A stretch of DNA of 51,066 nt from positions 1 to 51,066 of the forward strand of contig JAYPEI010000015.1 in the NCBI GenBank assembly GCA_038125665.1, given 5' to 3'. A program made the translations under genes and the position numbers. Positions 35,214 to 44,579 of this stretch are shown piece after piece (the first letter of the stretch is position 1; each line of letters begins with the position of its first letter). Source of the stretch: CAILUG01 sp038125665. Its GTDB lineage: Bacteria > Pseudomonadota > Gammaproteobacteria > Pseudomonadales > Pseudohongiellaceae. Under the pieces are notes generated by a model. The model worked only from the letters and a program-made list of their open reading frames with translations, made no database searches and was not told the origin of the DNA.

Positions 35214-35237
35214 GGGAGCCAATGCTCCCTTTTTTTA
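35214..35237 (+). terminator. Rho-independent terminator of the proteorhodopsin gene (probably bidirectional)
   Basis: GGGAGC (35214-35219), loop CAAT, then GCTCCC (35224-35229) are followed by eight Ts. A matching A-run precedes the stem, so it can also stop the minus-strand gene that ends at 35251. Confidence 0.92.
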
Positions 35238-35250
35238 TCTTTAGAGTCTG

Positions 35251-36213
35251 TCAGTCTTGTTGCGTATCAGTTGTCTCTTGGAATGAAAGTGGAAAATTCC
35301 CATCGTAGGGAGGCCAGTTAGGTACAGGCTGATAGGGCGGTGCATAAAACATTGCACCATGCACGTGACGAATTAAACCATCCTCAATGCTTATAGTATG
35401 AGTGAAGTGATTACGCCAGCGTTCATTACCCGGGCGTCTCAAGAAAACAACTGACATCATCACAACCTGTTGTTCAACGTCGACTACTTGTACTCGTCGT
35501 GCAGTAATTTGTGCTAACCCGTAGTCTCCTGCAGTGCGACAATCTATTTTTCCTTCATAACCAATTGCCCCGTCTGCTAACGGCCCACCGAAAGTGGGAA
35601 ATCCATTTTCACGTCTAGAGCAACCTGGATGTCCTTTGATCACTTTACTATTTTTTGCAATGATTCCATCAAAATAGCTGTTTGCTACGCTAATTAAGTC
35701 ATCTCGGTTGATCCTTCGATTTAATTCTACGGCTCCTGATATCGGAGGATTAGCTAATAAATTATCAAGATCGAAAACAACGCCACCTGGCTCTCCAGTG
35801 ATTCCTACGTCATCCTTTCGGCCAATATGCCATTCAGCTTCAATGATTTTCCCTTGGTTGACTTTCAGTCGAAGAGCAACTATGGCTTTTTTTTGGCCTT
35901 CATTGAGTACACCAAAAAAACCAGCAGTATTTCCGGTCGGATCATAATATCTCCTTTCCAGTTCGCCAATCCCAGTGACTGATGACCATAATCCTTCATC
36001 ATTTGGTACGACAATGGCATTTTCTGTTTGGCGGAAACCATAACTAAGAGGAGCCTTTTTAGCATCGTTGGCCACTATTGCTTTTAGATATAGATCCAGG
36101 AAATTTGCCAGGCAGGATCTGTCACATTCTTGTGCTATCACAGATTTTGAGAGTACAGATGTGAGAATTAATGTGGAGGCTATTAATATTTGGCTAAGTT
36201 TTTTGGTTAACAT
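35251..36213 (-). CDS. Secreted protein, DUF8021-like/NTF2-like
   Basis: This 320-aa exported protein has a signal peptide ending VIAQE (about residue 28). The start has AGGAG about 10 bases upstream. The mature sequence begins CDRSCLANFLDLYLKAIVAND, followed by PLSYGFRQTENA, then GLWSSVTG. From memory this resembles the DUF8021 pattern found in fungi and bacteria. GHPGCSRRENG and HVHGAMFYAP recur later, so the protein may contain two NTF2-like halves. It is 14 bases downstream of another NTF2-like gene and probably co-transcribed. Function unknown; a binding or isomerase/dehydratase role is possible. Confidence 0.65.
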   Translation of the reverse strand: MLTKKLSQILIASTLILTSVLSKSVIAQECDRSCLANFLDLYLKAIVANDAKKAPLSYGFRQTENAIVVPNDEGLWSSVTGIGELERRYYDPTGNTAGFFGVLNEGQKKAIVALRLKVNQGKIIEAEWHIGRKDDVGITGEPGGVVFDLDNLLANPPISGAVELNRRINRDDLISVANSYFDGIIAKNSKVIKGHPGCSRRENGFPTFGGPLADGAIGYEGKIDCRTAGDYGLAQITARRVQVVDVEQQVVMMSVVFLRRPGNERWRNHFTHTISIEDGLIRHVHGAMFYAPPYQPVPNWPPYDGNFPLSFQETTDTQQD

Positions 36214-36227
36214 TATTAGCTGCTCTC

Positions 36228-36905
36228 CTAACGTGGAATGTAAGTATTGAAGTATGCAGGAGGTAAACCACCATCCTGAGTAATGAGTCGTTTAGTGATG
36301 TACCAACGACCATCAATCTTTTTAAACTCAGTGTCTTCACGTCCTTGCTCAATAAGTCTGGGAGCAAGATAGACGGAATCATTCATAACCTCAGTGTAGA
36401 TCATATGGGCAGAGGCTTTCTCACCATCTACGATGATTCTTGGATTTGTCATAAGTACATGAACCTTGCCAGGTACATTTTCTTCTGGAGATATTTCTGA
36501 ATAATTATCGTAGAGACCCTGTATAGCATCCTTTCCCTTATAAACCATACCATTAATATCAAGAACCGCATCTTGAGTGTATAGAGCGGTCCAGTCATGT
36601 CCCTCGTCAACTTCAAATCCATAATAATAGGCAAGAAGCATGTCTTCAATTTGCAGTCTGTCTAGTAGTGTTTCTTGAGTAGTAATTGGGACTTGTGCTT
36701 GAACCCCAAAGGTCGAAAATATAAATAAAATACTGGCCGAAATAATTTTTAAAAGATTTTTAAGAACAAATAGCTTGATTGGGTAAAACAAACATTCTAA
36801 ACGATTCAACTCGTAGAGCTTGGGTGGGTTGATACAAGATTCAAAATAAAAAGCTCTTTTGAATGTACCTAGGGAATATGTGAAGTGTTTAAGAGGTGAT
36901 TTCAT
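36228..36905 (-). CDS. SnoaL/NTF2-like exported protein
   Basis: This 225-aa protein has an NTF2-like domain: RLQIEDMLLAYYYGFEVDEGHDWTALYTQDAVLDINGMVYKG then IQGLYDNY, HVLMTNPRIIVDGEKASAHMIYTEV and FKKIDGRWYITKR. This is the SnoaL_4 layout. ATG 36905 has a good AGGAAA site, but it leaves an unusually long 70-residue N-terminal region, in which the hydrophobic signal-like stretch ending VQAQ sits at about 50-71. A later non-ATG start (a TTG codon about 33 residues before the cleavage site) would give a normal signal peptide. It is first in a two-gene unit with 35251-36213. Confidence 0.68.
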   Translation of the reverse strand: MKSPLKHFTYSLGTFKRAFYFESCINPPKLYELNRLECLFYPIKLFVLKNLLKIISASILFIFSTFGVQAQVPITTQETLLDRLQIEDMLLAYYYGFEVDEGHDWTALYTQDAVLDINGMVYKGKDAIQGLYDNYSEISPEENVPGKVHVLMTNPRIIVDGEKASAHMIYTEVMNDSVYLAPRLIEQGREDTEFKKIDGRWYITKRLITQDGGLPPAYFNTYIPR

Positions 36906-37337
36906 TTTTTTTCCTGAAAGTTGTTTATAGTGTTTACTCCTTTAAAGTTAATGCGAAGTTAACATCAATACTTAAAAAAGGGCAATCTATACTGATAGAT
37001 GTTTGGTACTCAAAATACTAGTGTAATTTTGGGATGAGACTTTGAAATTAACCTAGAACACCTGAATTTAGACAGTTTTTAAAACTGCTACTTTATTTTA
37101 TAATCCAGTTTTTCCAGCTGATGAGATAAGACAAATTCTTATAAGTTCATGATTTTATAATGGTGTTTTGACCTTAAAATCAAATTACAAGTAATTTTTT
37201 TAAAAGTGATTGTTATCTCATATATTTCTGAAGACACCGTATTCGATAAAGACAAAAAACAATAAATATATATTTATTGGTTTTAAATCTAAACATCCCA
37301 ATATTTTATTTCTACGATTATTGATTTTAAAGTGGAG
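36906..37337. other. Intergenic region, no gene seen
   Basis: These 432 very AT-rich bases lie between a minus-strand start and the stop of the minus-strand eptA. I see only short frames without ribosome sites, no tRNA-like structure and no convincing hairpin with a T-run. It should hold the promoter of the 36228-36905 unit. Confidence 0.5.
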
Positions 37338-38960
37338 TTATTTGGTGAGATCAAGAGCTGGATCATATTGATTGGTGTTGATATCAAATAATCCCATCAA
37401 TGTATGCGAGATGTTATCGTGTGAAAGTGGTGTTTCTTTTTTGTCTAATACTCTATCAATGTTTGTATCAAAATTTTCACTAAACCATAAAATACTAGCT
37501 ATGTTTATCTGCTCTTTCGGTGCAAGAATTTTTGGCAATCCATGCAAATAAAGTCCATGCTCGCCTAAGGATTCGCCATGATCACTTACGTAGAACAATG
37601 CCGTTTGATAATTTGTATACTCTTTTTCAAGTAAATTAATAGCTTTATCAAGAAAGAAATCTGTATATAGTAAGGTGTTGTCGTATGCATTTATAATTTC
37701 ATTATTTGAGCAGGACATAAGTTCAGGGCTATGACACGCCGGTGTAAATTTTTCAAAATCGTTAGGGTACCTCTTGAAATATGCAGGGCCATGACTACCC
37801 ATCTGATGCAAGACAATTAATATGTCCTGGTCTTGATGCAAACTTATATATTTATCCAAGTCTTCGATAAGTATTGTATCTCTACATTCTTCATAGCAGT
37901 TCACTGACGTTTTGTTTTTTTGAAAATTTTCCCTCTCAACCCTGGCTGCAACGCCTTTGGAATCAGAATTGTTATCTCTCCAAATAACCGCTACACCCGT
38001 ATGATTGAGTATGTCGAGTACATTTTCATGGTAACTTGAAGTATCAATATCGAACTCATCTTCAGAAAAAATTGAAAACATACAGGGTACTGAGTAAGCT
38101 GTCGCGGTGCCGCATGATGTCATGTTCTTAAAGGAAATAACGTTCCGTTGGTTCAAGAGTGGATTAGTCAGACCTTTGTATCCATTAATTTGGAAGTGAT
38201 CTGATCTTGCAGTTTCCCCAACCACTAAAATCACTAATTTATTGGGTGTGTGTGACTTTGATATCTTTGCATCTTCTCCATGGAGAATGATTTTGTAATG
38301 AGGAATTTTTTTTATAGTCTTAAGTAATTTATAGGTCGCAGAATAAAGGGGAGTAATGGGATTTGTATAGTATCGAAGGATTTTATGTTCACGAAAAAAA
38401 CTAGCATATGCAGGAATATTTGGCACTACACCAACACCGATAACTAGAAGACAAAACCCAATAAGTTTTACCCTGTTTTGCACTCTATCCCTATATGACT
38501 CTAAGCGTACAGTTTTAAAAAGTATTAATACTCCTGGTAGTAAGCCAAGAAATACTAGTCTAAAAACTAGCTCTGTAGATAATAGATCAATTGCCTCCAT
38601 TTTGTTTGTTTGAACAATATTATCCAACATGGTTATATCAATAACCGTATTATATTTGTCACTAAAGTAGCTCACGGCTGCAGCTATTAGGCAAAGTAAA
38701 GCCAGTATCGGCCGTAGTAAGATTCCAAAAGAAATTATAACGAGTAATAAAGTTAGTATCGCCCACAAAGTTGTCGCCAGGCTTACTATAAATATTAGCC
38801 CATTGTCTTGATTCACGTATAACTTGTAGACATTGCTAAAAAAGCCGTAATTACAAGTTAATACAAAAAATAGTGAACTTGTTGCTATTAATCTGCTTTC
38901 AGACAAATTACTAATAATTTTCAATTTTTTCTGAAAATATCGTAGGAAAACTTCCTTCAT
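37338..38960 (-). CDS. eptA: Lipid A phosphoethanolamine transferase
   Basis: This inner-membrane enzyme adds phosphoethanolamine to lipid A, reducing surface charge and cationic-peptide binding. It is 540 aa, the usual EptA/MCR length. Five hydrophobic helices occupy residues about 25-180. The periplasmic sulfatase-like domain has Glu249 (VVGETARSDH), the nucleophile Thr287 inside CGTATAYSVPC with the Cys283/Cys293 disulfide pair, and the SDHGESLGEHGLYLHG zinc motif near residue 460-475. All catalytic parts are intact. It stands alone, with over 200 bases either side. Confidence 0.92.
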   Translation of the reverse strand: MKEVFLRYFQKKLKIISNLSESRLIATSSLFFVLTCNYGFFSNVYKLYVNQDNGLIFIVSLATTLWAILTLLLVIISFGILLRPILALLCLIAAAVSYFSDKYNTVIDITMLDNIVQTNKMEAIDLLSTELVFRLVFLGLLPGVLILFKTVRLESYRDRVQNRVKLIGFCLLVIGVGVVPNIPAYASFFREHKILRYYTNPITPLYSATYKLLKTIKKIPHYKIILHGEDAKISKSHTPNKLVILVVGETARSDHFQINGYKGLTNPLLNQRNVISFKNMTSCGTATAYSVPCMFSIFSEDEFDIDTSSYHENVLDILNHTGVAVIWRDNNSDSKGVAARVERENFQKNKTSVNCYEECRDTILIEDLDKYISLHQDQDILIVLHQMGSHGPAYFKRYPNDFEKFTPACHSPELMSCSNNEIINAYDNTLLYTDFFLDKAINLLEKEYTNYQTALFYVSDHGESLGEHGLYLHGLPKILAPKEQINIASILWFSENFDTNIDRVLDKKETPLSHDNISHTLMGLFDINTNQYDPALDLTK

Positions 38961-39207
38961 TTTTTAAAAAACCATCATATTTATAAGAAATTAACTATCT
39001 ATAACTTCCAAATTTAAATTATGTTCATATATCCTTAAAAAAAACTTATTACTTGAGAAATTTCTTGTGTTTTTATGCTAAATTGGCTCTATCAAAAGCC
39101 GATATATTCATGAGGTATGGCTTCAATTTTTCTTTTTTTCTAAATGACTCAACCTATATCCAATTATGATAACTACAAGAATATATCCAAAATTAACTGG
39201 TGTAATT

Positions 39208-39585
39208 ATGAAGAAACTAGGGTGCTTGGCTCTTATGCCGCTGAGCGTTATGGCACAAGAGCTTCCTGATGAGACTTGGGTTTGTCTTGCAGAAACTGGC
39301 TACAGCTATGCTTCTGAGCCTGGTGCGGTGACAGAGGAAACTCAAGCCAAGTTTATAGTGAACCCAGCAAGAGGATTCAAGAAATTTGAAGATTTAAACT
39401 ATGTTGGGTTGTGTACTTTGTATTCTGACGCTCAAACTATTATGTGTGTCAGTGGGTCGCAATATCGTGGGGAATACTTAGAGCATATTAGTATTTTTAA
39501 TGGTGAAACTGGAAACCGTTTCTATCATAGCTGGACTAGTATAGGGGGGATTACTGGGGAGGACGGTACTTGTAGTAAGATCTAG
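39208..39585 (+). CDS. Small secreted protein of unknown function
   Basis: This is a 125-aa protein from ATG 39208, chosen because it begins directly with a signal peptide (KK, hydrophobic core, ending VMAQ about residue 17); the frame is open from 39166. The mature part has four Cys (WVCLAET, GLCTLYS, MCVSG, GTCSKI), which probably form two disulfides, and many Tyr/Gly residues. I do not recognise a family. It lies 26 bases before pdxJ on the same strand, but functional linkage is not evident. Confidence 0.65.
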   Translation: MKKLGCLALMPLSVMAQELPDETWVCLAETGYSYASEPGAVTEETQAKFIVNPARGFKKFEDLNYVGLCTLYSDAQTIMCVSGSQYRGEYLEHISIFNGETGNRFYHSWTSIGGITGEDGTCSKI

Positions 39586-39611
39586 GTTGAATTCATCATC
39601 CTGGTGCCCAG

Positions 39612-40352
39612 ATGACTGCTCTAAGTGTCAACATCAATAAAATTGCCTTATTACGTAACTCACGTGGACATAATTTCCCTTCTGTGAGTGGTTTTGCTCA
39701 ACAGTTCTTAGAGCTTGGGGCTGCTGGAATCACTGTTCACCCACGGCCAGATGAGCGTCATGTTTGTTATTCTGATGTGCCAGTTTTGTCTCATTTACTG
39801 CAAGCATGGCCTCAAGCAGAGTTTAACGTTGAGGGCTATCCCACCAATAAGTTCTTAAATCTAGTTCTAGATAATCAAGTTGACCAGTGTACTTTAGTGC
39901 CTGATGCAGAATCTCAATTAACGTCGGACCATGGTTGGGACTGTAGCGAACATGCAGTTTTTTTAAAGCCGATCATCAATAGCTTACAAGCAGCAGGGGT
40001 GCGAGTATCTTTATTTATAGACCCTGACCCTTTTCAAGCGGAGCAGGCGGCTATGTTAGGGGCTGATAGGGTAGAGTTGTATACTGAGGCGTATGCAAAA
40101 GCTTTTGGTACAAATGATCAACACCAAGTTCTAGATCAGTATGCTTTAACTATTGCAGCTGCAAAATCTTCCGGTTTAGCTGTTAATGCAGGGCATGATT
40201 TGAATTTGCATAATCTTGCTGATTTCCTAGCGTTAGGTGATGTTCTGGAAGTATCTATAGGCCATGCCTTGATTGTAGAGTGTTTGCAATTTGGTATTGT
40301 GGATGTGATGTCAAGATATAGAAGGATTTGTGACTCATGTTTGGAAGAGTAA
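39612..40352 (+). CDS. pdxJ: Pyridoxine 5'-phosphate synthase
   Basis: This makes pyridoxine 5'-phosphate from 3-amino-2-oxopropyl phosphate and deoxyxylulose phosphate, the last ring-forming step of the long vitamin B6 route. It is 246 aa and a TIM barrel. SVNINKIALLRNSRG, then AGITVHPRPDERHV, FNVEGYPT, LVPD, and GHDLNLHNLADF near the end are diagnostic. The 3' end overlaps msrA by 16 bases. Confidence 0.96.
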   Translation: MTALSVNINKIALLRNSRGHNFPSVSGFAQQFLELGAAGITVHPRPDERHVCYSDVPVLSHLLQAWPQAEFNVEGYPTNKFLNLVLDNQVDQCTLVPDAESQLTSDHGWDCSEHAVFLKPIINSLQAAGVRVSLFIDPDPFQAEQAAMLGADRVELYTEAYAKAFGTNDQHQVLDQYALTIAAAKSSGLAVNAGHDLNLHNLADFLALGDVLEVSIGHALIVECLQFGIVDVMSRYRRICDSCLEE

Positions 40353-40966
40353 AAGATAGATTAATTACTGAGGTCGAGGCACTACCAAGTAATACAGTCC
40401 CTTTGCCTAAATCTTCTCCACATCGCATCTTGGGTTGTTCTCTGTACCCACCATTTCCAGTTGGAAGTCAGCAAGCGCTTTTCGGCTTGGGATGTTTTTG
40501 GGGGGCAGAGCGTCTCTTCTGGTCGCTGCCTGGTGTGTTCACTACTGCTGTCGGCTATGCGGGAGGGTATACAGCTAACCCGAGCTATGAACAAGTTTGT
40601 TCTGGGCTAACAGCACATACAGAGGTTATACAGGTGGTATGGATGCCCTCTGAAATTTGCTTCTACGATTTGCTAAAGGTGTTTTGGGAAGCACATGATC
40701 CTACACAAGGGCTTCGCCAAGGAAATGATGTGGGTAGCCAATACCGCTCAGCTATCTATGTGAATTCCTCCGAACATTTCGAAGAAGCACAAAGAACCAA
40801 AGTAAATTATGAAAAGCATGTATTGAAAGCAGGGTTATCAAAGATTACGACTGAAATCCGAGTTGAGGTCCCCTTTTACTATGCAGAGGAGTATCATCAA
40901 CAGTATCTTGCTAAGAATCCCTCAGGATATTGTGGCTTGCGTGGTACCGGTGTAAGTTTCAAATAA
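40337..40966 (+). CDS. msrA: Peptide methionine-(S)-sulfoxide reductase
   Basis: This repairs oxidised methionine. The catalytic block FGLGCFWGAERLFWSLPGV is at about residue 49 (Cys in GCFWG). TAVGYAGGYT, WEAHDPTQGLRQGNDVGSQYRSAIY and FYYAEEYHQQYLAKNP follow in family order, and a second Cys in GYCGLRG may act as resolving residue. The 209-aa length includes about 40 extra N-terminal residues, as in Escherichia-type MsrA. There is no signal peptide. It overlaps pdxJ and is followed by the nucleotidase gene 2 bases later. Confidence 0.95.
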   Translation: MFGRVKDRLITEVEALPSNTVPLPKSSPHRILGCSLYPPFPVGSQQALFGLGCFWGAERLFWSLPGVFTTAVGYAGGYTANPSYEQVCSGLTAHTEVIQVVWMPSEICFYDLLKVFWEAHDPTQGLRQGNDVGSQYRSAIYVNSSEHFEEAQRTKVNYEKHVLKAGLSKITTEIRVEVPFYYAEEYHQQYLAKNPSGYCGLRGTGVSFK

Positions 40967-40968
40967 TT

Positions 40969-41862
40969 ATGAATAATCAAGAAAAATTGGTAATCGCTAT
41001 CTCTTCTAGGGCTTTGTTTAATTTGGATGAAAGCCATCAAGTTTATGAAAAGGAGGGAGTTGAAGCCTATAGAAAGTATCAAATAGATCGAGAGGACAAA
41101 CCTCTGACTCCAGGTGATGCTTTCCATCTAGTAAAAAAACTTCTTCACATTAACACTCTGCTCTCTGAAAAGCGGGTGGAGGTCATCTTACTGTCCCGTA
41201 ACACAGCTGACACAGGCTTGCGGATTTTCAATTCAATAGAGCACCACCAATTAGATATCACGAAGGCTGCATTTTGTGGTGGTGCGAGCCCATATCGTTA
41301 TGTTAGCGCATTCAGCAGTCATCTTTTTCTGTCTACTGACGGGCAAGACGTGAGGATGGCTTTGGAAAATGGCATTGCTGCTGCCATAATTATGCCATCC
41401 AAAACGGCTAATACTGATGATTTTAACCTTCGCTTTGCATTTGATGGAGACTCTGTGCTTTTTTCGGATGAAGCTGAACGCATATACAAATTCCAGGGGC
41501 TTGATGAATTTACTCGTGCAGAGCGAGAGGCTGCCCAACGGCCTTTAGCAGGTGGACCTTTCAAGCCATTTCTTGCAGCCTTACAAATGCTTCAAGGACA
41601 GTTCAGTACTGATTCATCGCCGATAAGAACCTGTTTGGTAACAGCTAGATCTGCTCCGGCACATGCCCGAGTTGTCACGACATTACGTGATTGGAACATT
41701 AAAATTGATGAGTCGTTGTTTCTTGGTGGTCTAGAAAAAGGTGAATTTTTGCGCGCATATGCCGCTGATGTTTTTTTTGATGATCAACAGAAACATTGCG
41801 AATCTACTCGAGAACATGTTGCTACTGGACATGTTCCCTATGGCATTGCAAACCAAAACTAA
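40969..41862 (+). CDS. Cytosolic 5'-nucleotidase (PF06189-type)
   Basis: This 297-aa protein matches the 5-nucleotidase family that dephosphorylates nucleoside monophosphates. Visible blocks are LVIAISSRALFNLDESH, VYEKEGVEAYRKYQ, VEVILLSRNTADTGLR, AFCGGASPYRYVSAF, NLRFAFDGDSVLFSDEAE and FFDDQQKHCE. The D-x-D and DD acidic pairs suit HAD-like phosphatase chemistry. I start at ATG 40969 just after msrA; an upstream in-frame ATG at 40930 would overlap msrA and adds a non-homologous-looking stretch. The last 4 bases overlap the convergent tauE gene. Confidence 0.88.
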   Translation: MNNQEKLVIAISSRALFNLDESHQVYEKEGVEAYRKYQIDREDKPLTPGDAFHLVKKLLHINTLLSEKRVEVILLSRNTADTGLRIFNSIEHHQLDITKAAFCGGASPYRYVSAFSSHLFLSTDGQDVRMALENGIAAAIIMPSKTANTDDFNLRFAFDGDSVLFSDEAERIYKFQGLDEFTRAEREAAQRPLAGGPFKPFLAALQMLQGQFSTDSSPIRTCLVTARSAPAHARVVTTLRDWNIKIDESLFLGGLEKGEFLRAYAADVFFDDQQKHCESTREHVATGHVPYGIANQN

Positions 41863-42698
41863 GCGATCGTGAGTCGTAAACCCAAGAAAATTAGTAGACA
41901 GCCTAAAAGAAGTTGTAATTTTTCCTCTGGTAGTTTCTGACTAAGCATGCTGCCTAGAGTAATACCCGGGAAAGAGCCGCAGAGTAGAGCCCCTAGGAGA
42001 GAAAGGTCGACCAAACCGTGATATAGATAGCCCAGGCCTCCCAACAGGGTTAGAGGTACTGCATGGGCGATATCTGTACCTACAATCCGAGCAGCCTTCA
42101 GACTTGGCACGACTAGCATTAAAGCTGCAGCCCCAAAAGCCCCTGCTCCAACTGATGAGAGAGTAACTGCAGTACCTAGTAATATACCTAGTATCCAAAG
42201 GATCAGTTTATTAGGCTTATTTTCATCAAGGTTGTTTTTTTGCTGGGCTAAACTATTTTGCCTTAGTTTCAGTATGTATTTTTTGCCAACAACTGTAATT
42301 CCGGTAATGAGAAGCATGATCCCAAGTGAGCATCTAAGAAGAGCTTCATACCAATATTCAGAGTGGAATGCACCATCTACTAGTAGAAAGTTAATGATTA
42401 AGCTAGTTGGAATACTTCCTGCAGCCAACCATCGTACTACACACCAATTGATACTTCCTTGTCGCTGGTGAGCTATAAGCCCTCCTGTTTTAGTAAAGGC
42501 TGCAAACAGAAGATCTGTTCCGATGGCGACTGGTGGTGAGTATCCACCTGCGAGGAGAATTGGAGTCATTAATGAACCACCTCCGATTCCAGTTAGACCT
42601 ACCGCAAAACCTACACCCAGGCCAGTAAAAACTAATTCTATAAAATTCAAGTCAGTACTTCCCTTGATTGAAACAAAATGAAATTTATGAATGAACAA
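41859..42698 (-). CDS. TauE/SafE-family sulfite or sulfonate exporter
   Basis: This integral membrane protein of 279 aa (about eight helices) is in the TauE/SafE family, putative anion carriers for sulfite, sulfoacetate or related compounds. The first helix pair has GLGVGFAVGLTGIGGGSLMTPIL, the family signature. A second such repeat, LGTAVTLSSVGAGAFGAAAL, opens the second half. A shorter TTG start about 18 residues in is possible. It diverges from a CysB-like regulator with 113 bases between the starts, which supports a sulfur-related role and control by that regulator. Confidence 0.88.
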   Translation of the reverse strand: MFIHKFHFVSIKGSTDLNFIELVFTGLGVGFAVGLTGIGGGSLMTPILLAGGYSPPVAIGTDLLFAAFTKTGGLIAHQRQGSINWCVVRWLAAGSIPTSLIINFLLVDGAFHSEYWYEALLRCSLGIMLLITGITVVGKKYILKLRQNSLAQQKNNLDENKPNKLILWILGILLGTAVTLSSVGAGAFGAAALMLVVPSLKAARIVGTDIAHAVPLTLLGGLGYLYHGLVDLSLLGALLCGSFPGITLGSMLSQKLPEEKLQLLLGCLLIFLGLRLTIA

Positions 42699-42750
42699 TG
42701 CGCCATTCTATTTCTGATTTTAAATAATTTAAAGTAATTATATTGAATTA

Positions 42751-42773
42751 TATAATAACTAATTGTTATGATA
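42751..42773. promoter_or_regulatory. Candidate LysR-type operator
   Basis: Core inverted repeat ATAAC-N5-GTTAT (42755-42769) extends to TAT/ATA outside with one mismatch. It lies between the tauE and cysB-like starts, about 40 bases before the latter, and fits the T-N11-A pattern of LysR-family sites. Confidence 0.45.
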
Positions 42774-42811
42774 TTTTACGGTCAATGAAGCTTAAGGTGA
42801 CGATTCAGATC

Positions 42812-43786
42812 ATGAATATTCAGCAGATTTATTATTTGAACGCTGTTATTTCCAATAATCTTAATATGTCACGTGCTTCTCAAGCGCTACATACTTCCCA
42901 GCCTGCAATTAGTAAACAAATTACTCTGCTTGAGCAAGAACTAGGCGTAGTCATTTTTCATCGTAAAGGCAAACATATTCTTGGCCTTACTGAAGTTGGT
43001 CGTGAAATTCACTATCGATCACTCAACATTGCAGCAGAATTCGAGTCCATAAGACGTTTAGCGGGGGATGCCAGGGATAAGGAACGTGGTTCACTCTCAA
43101 TTGCTACAACTCATACCCAATCGAGATATGTATTACCTGCTGTGATACAACAATTTTCTGCACGCTATCCGAAAGTCCAGTTGCAGATGCTTCAAGGTAC
43201 TCCGCGTCAGGTTGCCGAACTCACTAGTTCAGGAGCAGCAAATTTTGGTATTGCTACAGAGTCGTTACAAGATTTTGAAAATTTATTAGTATTGCCAGCT
43301 TTTCGTTGGAACCGCGTAGTTTTGGTGCCCAAAAAACATCCTTTAACAAAGCTGAAAAAAATAACGCTAAAAGATATTGCAGAATATCCACTGCTCACCT
43401 ACGTAGCTGGTTTTACAGGAAGAGCAAAAGTAGACGAGGCATTTCTATCTCATGGTTTAGAACCTCATGTAGCGATTGCAGCTTCTGACGCAGATGTAAT
43501 TAATACATATGTACGTCTTGGAATGGGGATTGGTATTATCGCTTCTATGGCAGTTGATATTAATGAACAAGACTTAGTGGCTTTGGATGCAAGTCATCTC
43601 TTCGATTGGTCTGTTACTTATATTGCAATGCGCCGCGAATATTTGTTACGTGAATATATGCTGGATTTCATTAATTTTTTTGCACCGCACTTAACTCCTA
43701 ATATAGTGAAACAGTTAGCCAATTGTGAAAATCAAGCGGAGTTTAGTAGTCAAGCAAATAAACTGAAACTGCCTTTTTATTCATAA
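42812..43786 (+). CDS. LysR-family regulator, CysB/Cbl-like
   Basis: This 324-aa transcriptional regulator is closest in pattern to CysB/Cbl, activators of sulfate and sulfonate assimilation. The helix-turn-helix is at the N-terminus (YYLNAVISNNLNMSRASQAL then HTSQPAISKQITLLEQELG). The effector domain has IATTHTQSRYVLPAVI, the CysB-type Thr-rich sulfate-binding segment, and YVRLGMGIGIIASMAVD. I start at ATG 42812, which puts the helix-turn-helix at the standard position; the frame is open from 42743. It diverges from tauE/safE and likely controls it and itself. Confidence 0.9.
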   Translation: MNIQQIYYLNAVISNNLNMSRASQALHTSQPAISKQITLLEQELGVVIFHRKGKHILGLTEVGREIHYRSLNIAAEFESIRRLAGDARDKERGSLSIATTHTQSRYVLPAVIQQFSARYPKVQLQMLQGTPRQVAELTSSGAANFGIATESLQDFENLLVLPAFRWNRVVLVPKKHPLTKLKKITLKDIAEYPLLTYVAGFTGRAKVDEAFLSHGLEPHVAIAASDADVINTYVRLGMGIGIIASMAVDINEQDLVALDASHLFDWSVTYIAMRREYLLREYMLDFINFFAPHLTPNIVKQLANCENQAEFSSQANKLKLPFYS

Positions 43787-43889
43787 CTCTTCTAGCTGAA
43801 GGCCTTATTTATTAAGAACGTAGCTGAATCCAATCATAGCCATTTAGTGGTATAAGAATAATGAAGAGACAGGACCTTGGAGTAATAAA

Positions 43890-44498
43890 ATGTATATAGT
43901 TTGTCTTGACTTAGAAGGGGTGTTGATTCCAGAAGTCTTTATTAACCTTGCGAATAAAACTGGGATTTCAGTATTACAACGAACTACACGCGATGAGCCA
44001 AATTATGACATTCTAATGCGCTCGAGATTAAAAATACTGGCAGATAATGGGCTGGGATTACCACAAATACAAGCCGTAGTTGATACTATGGAACCCTTAC
44101 CAGGTGCTGTTGAGTTTATAACCTGGCTTCGTGAGCGTTTTCAAGTTGTCATCCTGTCAGATACTTATTATGAATTTGTACAACCATTGATGAAAAAGCT
44201 TGGTTTTCCAACCTTGCTTTGTCACCGACTAGAAACTGATGCCAACGGTATCATTACAAATTACATTATCAGACAACCAGACCCAAAACGGGCCTCAGTT
44301 ATTGCTTTAAAAAGTTTGAGGTACAAGATTATTGCAGCTGGAGACTCTTATAATGATATCAATATGCTTAGCGCAGCAGATACAGGCTTTTTATTTGATG
44401 CTCCGGATAACGTAATTGATGATTATCCCCAGTTTCCCTCAGTGCGCGGTTATGAGGAATTGAAAGAGAAAATACTTAAGGCGGTTAATAATATATAA
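43890..44498 (+). CDS. thrH: ThrH, phosphoserine phosphatase / homoserine kinase
   Basis: This HAD-superfamily enzyme of 202 aa is very similar to Pseudomonas ThrH, which has phosphoserine phosphatase activity and phosphoserine:homoserine phosphotransferase activity. The motif CLDLEGVLIPE has the nucleophile Asp. ERFQVVILSDTYYEFVQPLM carries motif II, QPDPKRASVIALKSL the Lys region, and IAAGDSYNDINML motif III/IV. The start has GGAG 7 bases upstream. It is a single gene between cysB-like and pabB. Confidence 0.94.
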   Translation: MYIVCLDLEGVLIPEVFINLANKTGISVLQRTTRDEPNYDILMRSRLKILADNGLGLPQIQAVVDTMEPLPGAVEFITWLRERFQVVILSDTYYEFVQPLMKKLGFPTLLCHRLETDANGIITNYIIRQPDPKRASVIALKSLRYKIIAAGDSYNDINMLSAADTGFLFDAPDNVIDDYPQFPSVRGYEELKEKILKAVNNI

Positions 44499-44579
44499 GA
44501 ATTATTTTTAGCAATCCTTGCCTAAACGGTCGTTTTTTCAGGGTCTTTTGGCAAAGGTTCCTACTGTGTTGGTAACTTC

